DNA of 64,000 nucleotides from Mycogone perniciosa (Eukaryota > Ascomycota > Sordariomycetes > Hypocreales > Hypocreaceae): positions 124,001-188,000 of the forward strand of contig JAOALB010000105.1 of NCBI GenBank assembly GCA_025331125.1. Direction: 5' to 3'. Position numbers and translations under genes: made by a program. This document shows, piece by piece, positions 56,154 through 64,000 of the stretch. The stretch's first letter is position 1; each line of letters opens with the position of its first letter. Under the pieces are notes generated by a model. The model did no database searches. It had not been told where the DNA came from and saw only the letters and a program-made list of their open reading frames with translations.

Positions 56154-59100
56154 TCATTTCCACCTTGGAAACACTTGTCCCACCGGTTTATCCCAGTTCT
56201 CTTCATCGACGAGTCTCCTCATAACCGCCGCTAGGTTATCGCAATGCTCATCTACCTCATCCACATTCATCTGCGCCGTATCCCAAGACGCGATGAAAAA
56301 GAGGTTGTCCTTGTCAACCATGAAAGCATTCCAAAACAAGCCACTATTAAACTTGGTTAGCTTTCATGATGCTCAAGAAAAGAGAAACTATCTCTTACCA
56401 GTCTGGCCAGTCAAACCGTGATATAGGTTCAAGAGTCTCGAAATCGCCGCGGAACGCTCGCGACGCTGCCAGGCCCATGCTTACATCCCAGACAAAGGAC
56501 TGTCGAAACGACGCATTGATCGCAACATCACCTTCTTCTTTGAGCTCTTTCACTACCTTCTCCCATGGTACATGCTCGTGACGCCGAATCTGCTCTTGCT
56601 CGAGCATCATACGTTGAAAGAAGCCAAGTAGAGTCTCATCATCGACAACTTCGCACAAGTTCAAAACCCACTGGACAGTTGGTCCATCAATACTCATAGC
56701 TGGAGGCAGTGAAGCCTCTATCCACTTGGGTACGAACGGCCATGAGCGCGCGCTCTCCCAAGAGTTGAACAGCGCAACTGATGATCGTGTTTGGAGGACG
56801 TTGAATATGACCAGCGCGCATTTTGTGAACATGGCAGGCTCAAGGCCATGGGAGTTGTGCAATTTGGTCAAATTTGGCAGACAAACAACTCTGCTTCGCC
56901 GTGGGAAGCGGAATTCGGACGCCATGGCCTGCCACTCTCCCTTCCATACCTCGTCTCGGAATGTCTGCCGCTCAATCGCATAGGTAGAGTCTTGGTCATT
57001 TGATATCATCATACCTGGCGCCCTTTGTCTAGGCCAGAGAGCTTGTTTGCAGCGCGAGATACCTCGAAGTCGCTGGACTTGAAATGACAGTGACTTCTGC
57101 GCAGGGAGGCTATCCTGATATTGGATAAATAGGTCCGCAAACAATTGGTACGGAGTCTGGGTCGGAATGGTGGCGTTTGAGTCGTGAATAAGTCTATCAA
57201 GGTCCCGGTGCCAGGGCAACAATGTAAGAGCATCAATTATCGAGTGATTGTATGTCAAAGACAGTATGTATCGGCCGATGTCCCTGACCCCTATGATGAC
57301 GGCGTGAAACATGAATGCAGAAGAGTGCGAGTCTGTGGAATCATCCTGATATAGCCCTGTTGCCTCTTCCTCTGTCTGAACTTCCACCTCGTGGATCAAT
57401 TTGCGGAACAACTGTTTGCTTGAACTGACCACAACATGGTATGGTTGCCTCTGTGAAGTTTGGCAGAGGACCGTTCTCATCATTGGCCGGGACTCCAAAG
57501 CTCTTGAGATACCTTCGAAGATCTGTTGGCCTGAAGCATCACGGACACGAAACACCACGCGAACGTGATATGATTGAGGTCTTTGGCCAGTTACCATACG
57601 ATGCAAAGAGCTTCTGATGGGGATCATGTCTTCAACTTGGCATTCATCAAGGCCCAGTCTGTCAATGCGTTCCCGAGCCGCTCCCCGAAGATCATCTACA
57701 TCTCCGTCTGCCACCAGAAGCGACTGTTGAATTATCTTCCAATCTTGAGTGCTCATGGAATGAGCAGGATGATATGTCGCATTGCCTCCCGAAGCGTGAT
57801 ACAGTTGGATATGGTTATTTGCTGTTGCCCCTGCAGCGACCCTCGGCTGTTTATCTCTCGTGGCCAGCAATTGCGCTTGTGTCTCGACAGTATCGTATTG
57901 ATTGAAGTCTTGCAAGTAAATCTGTCTACCACATACGCGTAGGACAGTATCACAATATCGGAGAAGCGTGATACTGTCAGCAAGGTAGAAAACGCTGTCG
58001 GTTTTGGCTGGGCGGACACCCGTCAATTGATGCCATATCCCAAGCAAGGTCTCCTCAAGCTTATAGATCCCATCTTCCCTCACACTATCTTCAGATAGGA
58101 TAGGCTCCTTGGTTGTGCGCAGCTTCACTACCAAGGTTGCCAGTAATGCTTTCTTGGGCTTGCCAATGGATGTCACTGGTACGGTCTCAAGTCCCAATTC
58201 TTCCAGTGTATAGACAGAATCGAGGGCATATTGAGGGCCTATATGTCTGGCCTTCTCTGAAACTTGTGCCTTAGTCATACCTGGAGGAAGTTTGACAACT
58301 GCTACAGGGACTTGGCCTGCGATGTCATCAGGGACTCCAACCACTTGAACCTGGTTCTACGTTAGCTGGCTTGGTTTCGCTCACTAAATGGAAAGGGGAT
58401 AAATAGATTACCTGAAGAGCTGGGATTTCAGCCAATGTTGATTCAATCTTGAGTGGATTGATGTTCTCTCCACCTCGGATAATCAGATCCTTGTACCGGC
58501 CAAGAATGTAGACAACACCATTTTCATCAATCATGGCTTGATCGCCAGTCTTGAGCCATTTCCCGGATGCATCAGTGTAGAACTTGTCGTTCTCAACACT
58601 GCCGAGATAATTCGAAATGACGGATGGGCCACTAATATGCAGCTCTCCAACTTGCTTGCGAGTCAGAACCTCCTGACTGCCTGGACGGCATATCCTCAGC
58701 GCCGCCCCAGGAAGTACTTTACCGACTCCAGGATGGTATCCATTTACAAGCATTTCGTGTTGCCTTGGCCAGCTTATTAGAGGCGCACCCTCGCTCATTC
58801 CATATGCCTGAATTGCGTCTCGTGCTCCCAAACCTTCTCGGCAGAGGCTAATATGATCGGGTCCAATCATGGTCCCGGCAATTGAGACAATAGACAGGTT
58901 TAAATCCTGCGGACTTGGGAATGAACTATGGGATAAGAGTGCCTTGGCCAAGGTTGGTGTTGCCGACATCACTGTACACTGCTCTTGTATCAAGGCACTC
59001 AGCGTTGAGTTGACGGTAAACGACTTCGCAGCGAACACAACCGTCCCGCCGTATCTCCATGATCGAAGGGAATTATTGATGGCAAAGATGTGGCATACAG

Positions 59101-59929
59101 GCGTGTGCACCAGCCAGCGATCGACCAGTGTCGTATCTGCATTGGGATCATAGTCATTGGTCTGTGACACCAAGTTGCGGTTTGTGTGAGGGCATCCCTT
59201 GGGGTTTCCCGTTGTCCCACTTGTGAAGACGATGAGAGAGTGAGTGTTCCCGTAACTCCCGTTGGTTCGGGGCGAACCTTCATCATTTGTGGCACCTCGA
59301 GTAACCTTCGTCTGAAGACATGTTTCCGATGAGATGAGTTCCCGAAGGCTTATCCAACCATCAACCGTCTCCCCTGAACAGTGGATCCGAATGAGACGGC
59401 CTCCAAGATTGCCTTGCTTGGTGGTGTTCATGGCCTTTGCTGCCTCTGCATCTTGAACGACCAACACCTGTGGGTTCGTGGACCCCAGCATGAATCCGAA
59501 GTCATCAGCCGCGCGGGGATCGATAGGAACAAACGTCATGCCAATTTTTGTGGTAGCCCAAAATAGCAGCCCCCATTCTGCACAGTTCCAGAGGATCGCG
59601 GCGAGATGCATGCCTGGGCCACACCCCAGTTTCTCCAGTGTGCCGGCTACTTGCTCAGCTCTGTCCCGTAGGCTGCGATACGACCATCTAAGACATTCCG
59701 ATCGCGCTGTCGGGTTGGGATCCTGTGATGATTGGTCAGGACCTGCGGGTTGCCAGAGGGAGACGATGGCCTCGCGCTCTGGATGCGCTGAGGCTGTTGC
59801 TGTGAGGATGTCCCAAAGGTTTTGGTCCAGGTCGAAGAGTTTGTCTCCATGTACTTCAGCGAGAGATGGGGAAAGGTTGATTTGCTGATCTACAGCATTG
59901 GATGTCTTTCCAGTGAGGATTTGCGTCAT
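56154..59929 (-). CDS. NRPS-like A-T-C enzyme: adenylate-forming ligase, carrier, condensation domain
   Basis: Exons 59929-58412, 58350-56399 and 56343-56154 give 1219 aa. The N-terminal adenylation domain (about 40-575) has LIVFTSGTTGNPKG, AYGMSEGAP, KWLKTGDQAMI, GRYKDLIIRGGENINPLKIE and TSIGKPKK; the GGENINP form is that of acyl/aryl-CoA ligases rather than classical NRPS A domains. A carrier domain follows, with the phosphopantetheine Ser in LADSITLL (about 630). The C-terminal part (about 700-1219) is a condensation/acyltransferase-like domain whose catalytic motif reads NHSIIDA in place of HHxxxDG; the second His and Asp remain. Likely activates a carboxylic acid, loads it on the carrier and transfers it. 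No reductase or thioesterase. Divergent from a P450 2.3 kb away, so a possible small metabolite locus. Product unknown. Confidence 0.88.
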
Positions 59930-62181
59930 GTTTTGGCAGATATTTGGATTTCTGAAGAAAGACAAGACGGAGGAAGTAGTGCTAAGAACGTGAAAGAGAT
60001 GGTTTACTAGGGAATAATCATACGTGATTGTTCGCTTACAAGAAATAAGAGAGATGTGCGGGTCTAATGTAGGAAGGCGAGGATGCATTTCGACCTCCTT
60101 TTCGTCAAGACATCTGTCTGGGCCTCAGCTTACGATAGGAAGTACCAATTCAGCTTGGGCTCTGTCAATCCACAGTCTTCACCCTTGCTATGCGGTGGAG
60201 CTTCAGAAGCCCCAATATGACCAGCTGCAGTGCCAAGAATGTGAAAAGGCTTCCCAGAGTCATGATTGATCAACATACCCTAGGAGATGGCCCGAATGGC
60301 TATGCCCGGGCTGGAAATCACATACTATCACACGTTAAGGAGCATCCAATGGTGAATCAAATGCGAAGCCACTCGCCCGAATGGCGAACCAAATTAAATC
60401 TTCATGCTGTGTAACATCCTGTGGAGACATACGACTAGGCTCCCGAGGTACGGCACGGTTGACTGCGCATGGTTATGAGACAGGTTGGGCCAACTTGAGG
60501 CTGCCGAATCTAGTCTGTAGACTGAGGAGAACTGGCCTTCGGAGATGCCGTAAATTGGTAGCACAGGTTGAACTAAGCTGTCTGACCGATAGGTTGTTGG
60601 CCTTGTGTCTCACTTATCACAAATGTTGGAGACTCCAAGCCGTGATGAAGAAGTCTGGATGTTCTCAGCTCACAGGCACACCCCAGTTGACGGTTCTTGG
60701 GTTCGCTTGGTATCCAATCCATTCTCTTGAATCCGACCCGTGGTCTTTGAGTGGATATACGTTAACTCTTGGCTGTGATGGGCTGAAGGAGCCTAGTTTG
60801 GAGGTGGTGCAATGAGTATGAGTTGTCTGCGTGATATATGGATGAGTGTGGCGGCAATTCTTACCAGAAAAGATTGATGATGATTAGAAATTCGGTGACT
60901 GAGGCATATTCCATCCAACGGCTATCAGTAGTAGCCGCAAAATATATGTCGCCTGTTGACCGAGGTGGATTCAAGGGGCCAGGTTCATGTAGCACACGAT
61001 AGATAGCGTAGTGTCATCAGCGAAGACACCAGTCTCAAGTGATATGTATAGAACATTCATCTCTGCATACGAGCCAAGAGTCAGCCGTAGGCAAGGTTGA
61101 ACATTTTTGGAGTAAGTTTTACAACATGATTGGAGAGAGCCAATGTCTCCGTCTCTTAAAAGTCGTGTCTCGAGTAGGCGCATAAAGTAATAATTGGATG
61201 CCCACAGAGTGTGGGAGGTCTTGGTTCTATTGGTTCCCATTCATGCAAATACCCTCTCACCCAAGAATAGCATATGGTATTTCCCGGAAACAACTGGGTT
61301 TCATGCCGGATATCTACCTACTCCACACTGGGACGCGTAGGCAGTGGTCGATCAGCTGTACGCTCTCAAAGCGGTACGATTCTGTACGGCTGCGAGACAC
61401 GCAGCTGTCAGGGCCCTGAACCATCCTATCCTCTTCCACGAGGGTGGCTGGGCATACGAGGGTTTGTGATTCTGTGCAACTGTGTGCCGTGTGTGGCGGA
61501 GGGGCTGACCATAGAGGTGAGTTCTATCAGCGTTGGTCCAGAGCGAAAGGGTCGCGAGAAAAGAGGAACCGACAGGGTATCCCGCCGGAACATAGGTTCG
61601 CATGCAGCCGTAGAAAGTCTGAAACATGTCATTTCGTACCCGATGATATCCGTTGGGGTCTTCGTCGCCTCGGCGTTGTAAGATGGCGAATTCGTAAGGC
61701 ACTGTAAATTCTCTGCGCTCAAAAGTTCCACAACATAGCAGGGACAAGGAGAAGCTTATCGACGACATTCGGCCCTATAGGCTATCAGCTCTGCTTAAAT
61801 ATATTTGTGATACCCACCTTGTCGACTCAGGTTGTGACATATGATGAAAAGGTGTGATGCAGAGCCTATCCTGCCTTGGCACTAGGTGACGAGCTGGAGA
61901 TTGAGCATTTCATCAGCAAGGTCCCATTGGTAGTAATACGAATCCAAGTTCAGGATGAATTGAGATAACGTACTCGGTGAACACCCGTGATCTTGGCTCG
62001 GTGATGTTACCAAGGGGGGTGTGGAGGATCTTGGTCGAGTTGGGCCACTGATGTTGAACATCTAGAATTGTTTGCAAGTCTCATATAACACCCATGGACC
62101 ACTCTGATTCTCTGATTCTCCAAACTAAGGCATCTGCATGCTCACATGCACGGTTAATATTTGTTCATAAAATTGTTCACC
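59930..62181. other. 2.3 kb divergent region between A-T-C enzyme and P450
   Basis: No gene supported. Plus frames at 60381-60815 and 61274-61681 and minus frames at 60971-61240 and 61352-61768 lack domains and splice support. The interval must hold both promoters; it is long for that, so a decayed cluster gene is possible. Confidence 0.5.
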
Positions 62182-63802
62182 ATGTTTTCCTTACCTAGAA
62201 ACCAATACCTCGTTTCTTATATCCTCTTCCTTCTCATTCCTACCTTTCTCCGTCGCGTATATATCTACCTTCTTCAATGTCAATTTTCTCGCAGAAAGGG
62301 CTGCCAAAATGTTCAAAGAAGAGTCCCCGTCAAAGATCCATTCATTGGCTTTGACTTCATTTACGACTGCATCTTTGAAAAGCCCGTTGAAAGATATCTT
62401 GATTCAACACACCAAGCCTTCCAGGAGCTGGGTCCAACTTACATCTCGAAACGATGGACGTGGGAGACCATCTACACCAATGATAGCCGAAACATCAAGC
62501 ATGTGCTTGCTGTCGGATTCGAGGACTTTGCGCTCCCTCAGTTGCGTGTGTCCGCCATGACGGGCCTTCTCGGAAGTGGTATCTTCACTTTGAACGGCCA
62601 TTCGTGGTCTCATGCTCGCGGCGTTTTGAGGCCAGCCTTCGCAAAACAAGACAGGGAGTCTCTTGTCAATATCCTTGAAGGTCATTTCCAGGCCCTTCTT
62701 CGGCACATTCCAAGTAATGGAAAGGTGTTTGATCTGCAGCCTCTTTTCTTCTGGCTTACCATGGACTTTGCGACAGAGTTCCTCATGGTACACTCAACGC
62801 ATGTTCTTGATAGAGCATCAAACCATGTCAAGGAGCAGCAGTTCGTGGACGACTACATGGCTTGTTCCACCGAGATTGTCAAGAAGATGCAACTCGGCCC
62901 GCTCCAGAGCTTTTCGTTCAGTCTGTCGGCTACTAGAGCGAGGAGACGCGTTTTCCGATACGTCGATGACTTCATCAACGAGTCTCTCGAGCGGAGACAA
63001 CAATCGGAAGAGACAAACACGGAACGCAACATCTTGCACGAACTGGCGACCGTGACGCAAGACCGCAAGCAGTTGCGGGACCAGATACTGCACATTCTAG
63101 TCGCTAGTCGAGACACTACGGCGTGTCTCTTGAGCAACTTGTTCTTTGTGCTGGCAAGGAAGCCACAAATCTACGCCAAGCTGAGAGATGAAGTGCTGTC
63201 CATTGCTGGTCAGGAGCCAGCAACAACAGCCCAATTGAGCCAAATGGAATACTTGAAGTGGTGTGTCCAAGAGTGTAGGTTCAGGTCCTGTCAAGGTCCT
63301 TGGAGAATGAAGTCACTGACCAAGACAAGCATTGAGACTGCACCCTGTCATTCCAACGAATGCGCGCGAAGCCACGAGAGACACGATTCTTCCGCACGGC
63401 GGCGGCGAGGATGGCAATGCTCCATTGCTAGTCAAGAAAGGAAACCTCGTCATGTATAATGTGTACTCTATGCACAGGGATGAGGCTGTCTTTGGCAGCG
63501 ATCCTGAAGAATTCGTCCCTGAGAGGTGGGACGGCCTAAGACCTGGCTGGGGATACCTGCCATTCAACGGCGGACCGCGGATCTGTATTGGACGTGAGTA
63601 TCCTCGAAGTGGCTTGAAGGCCTGTGCAAATGCTGATATATAGACAGAGAAGTTTGCTCTCTTGGAGACGCATTTCCTTGTGGCGAGGATGGTGCAGACG
63701 TTCCGGACGATGGAGGCTGGGGATAATAAGGAATGGGTGGAACTGTACGCGCTTGCAACAACTTGCAAAGATGGAGTCAAGGTCAGGGTGACTAGATGTT
63801 AG
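62182..63802 (+). CDS. Cytochrome P450, CYP52-like (alkane/fatty-acid hydroxylase clan)
   Basis: Exons 62182-63274, 63330-63593 and 63648-63802 give 503 aa. An N-terminal membrane anchor (YLVSYILFLLIPTFLRRVYI) is followed by P450 landmarks: WSHARGVLRPAF (C helix), HILVASRDTTACLLSNLFF (I helix; Ser where CYP52 proteins usually have Gly), ESLRLHP (ExxR, created by splicing intron 1), FVPERWDGLRPGWGYLPFNG and the haem loop GPRICIGQKFALLET, with the Cys ligand just before intron 2. The overall pattern is the CYP52 clan, whose members hydroxylate fatty acids and alkanes at the ER. Substrate unknown. It points away from the A-T-C enzyme, and both lie at the window edge. Confidence 0.92.
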
Positions 63803-63954
63803 ATTTTGAAGGTGTTTGGAACGAAGATGATATTGTCATGTAGGCGTTGATGGAGCAGGAAGCATTAAATGATATTCAATATGCGCCTTCGACAACAGTG
63901 AGTTGTGATCTTTAATCTCACAAGTGGCTCGAAAATTCACAACAAATGCGAATA

Positions 63955-64000
63955 GGCAGAGTGGCCGAGTGGTCTAAGGCGATGGTCTCAAGCGCGTTTC
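63955..64000 (+). tRNA. tRNA-Leu (CAA), 3' part beyond window
   Basis: Acceptor strand GGCAGAG, TG at 8-9, D arm GCCGAGTGGTCTAAGGC (A box), then anticodon loop CTCAAG with anticodon CAA. The sequence after position 37 (CGCGTTTC) does not pair back at once with the ATGGT stem, suggesting an intron as in other tRNA-Leu(CAA) genes. The window ends here, so the assignment rests on the 5' half. Confidence 0.75.

Noticed and set aside
60381..61768. Frames of 90-144 aa between the A-T-C enzyme and the P450
   Set aside because: No domains and no splice structure on either strand; treated as non-coding.
1..64000. CRISPR arrays, bacterial operons, ribosome binding sites
   Set aside because: The DNA is eukaryotic (spliced genes, pol III tRNA genes); no spaced direct-repeat array is present.

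Overview
The window is nuclear DNA of a filamentous ascomycete. Coding density is moderate and genes lie on both strands. Most genes carry several short introns (about 50-90 nt) with GT...AG borders and CTAAC-like branch points. Protein content (LaeA-like methyltransferases, a CYP52-type P450, an extracellular intradiol dioxygenase, a peroxisomal dysferlin-domain protein) and the many TACGGAGTA/TACTCCGTA words between genes point to Eurotiales (Aspergillus/Penicillium relatives). That placement is inference; the species cannot be named from the sequence.

Layout. 1-7.1 kb is gene-poor, with at most degraded coding remnants. A LaeA-like methyltransferase (7.15-8.55 kb, minus) is followed by a 6.5 kb gene-free stretch rich in the palindromic word. 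A GPI-anchored cysteine-repeat wall protein (15.1-16.3 kb, minus) appears to have a frameshift just after its signal peptide. 16.4-19.0 kb holds only doubtful fragments and a tRNA-Asn. From 19.6 to 43.3 kb the window is dense housekeeping: a TB2/DP1/HVA22 protein, MGM101, COA4, biotin-protein ligase, PAM16, a Rap1GDS1-like armadillo protein, ribosomal protein eL13, a COX14-domain protein, a conserved unknown, ADE1, a second identical tRNA-Asn, DAHP synthase, an unknown Cys-rich membrane protein and mitochondrial mL50. From 43.3 kb on the content is more accessory: a second LaeA-like methyltransferase, an extracellular intradiol dioxygenase, a 25-residue metallothionein, a Pex23/Pex24-type peroxin, a Ser-rich multi-pass membrane protein, then an adenylate ligase-carrier-condensation (A-T-C) NRPS-like enzyme divergent from a CYP52-like P450. 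A truncated tRNA-Leu ends the window.

How genes fit together. Six proteins between 21 and 43 kb are nuclear-encoded mitochondrial factors: MGM101 (mtDNA maintenance), COA4 and the COX14-domain protein (cytochrome oxidase assembly), PAM16 (import motor), mL50 (ribosome), and BPL1 through its carboxylase substrates. ADE1 and DAHP synthase supply purine and aromatic amino acid synthesis; the latter has a perfect Gcn4/CpcA-type TGACTCA upstream. The A-T-C enzyme plus P450 at the right edge is the best candidate for an uncharacterised specialised-metabolite locus and may continue beyond the window.

Exon coordinates were derived by hand from splice signals and reading phase; all quoted models keep an open frame across the joins. 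Several genes (COA4, metallothionein, ADE1, the 41.2-41.8 kb membrane protein) are visible only after splicing.
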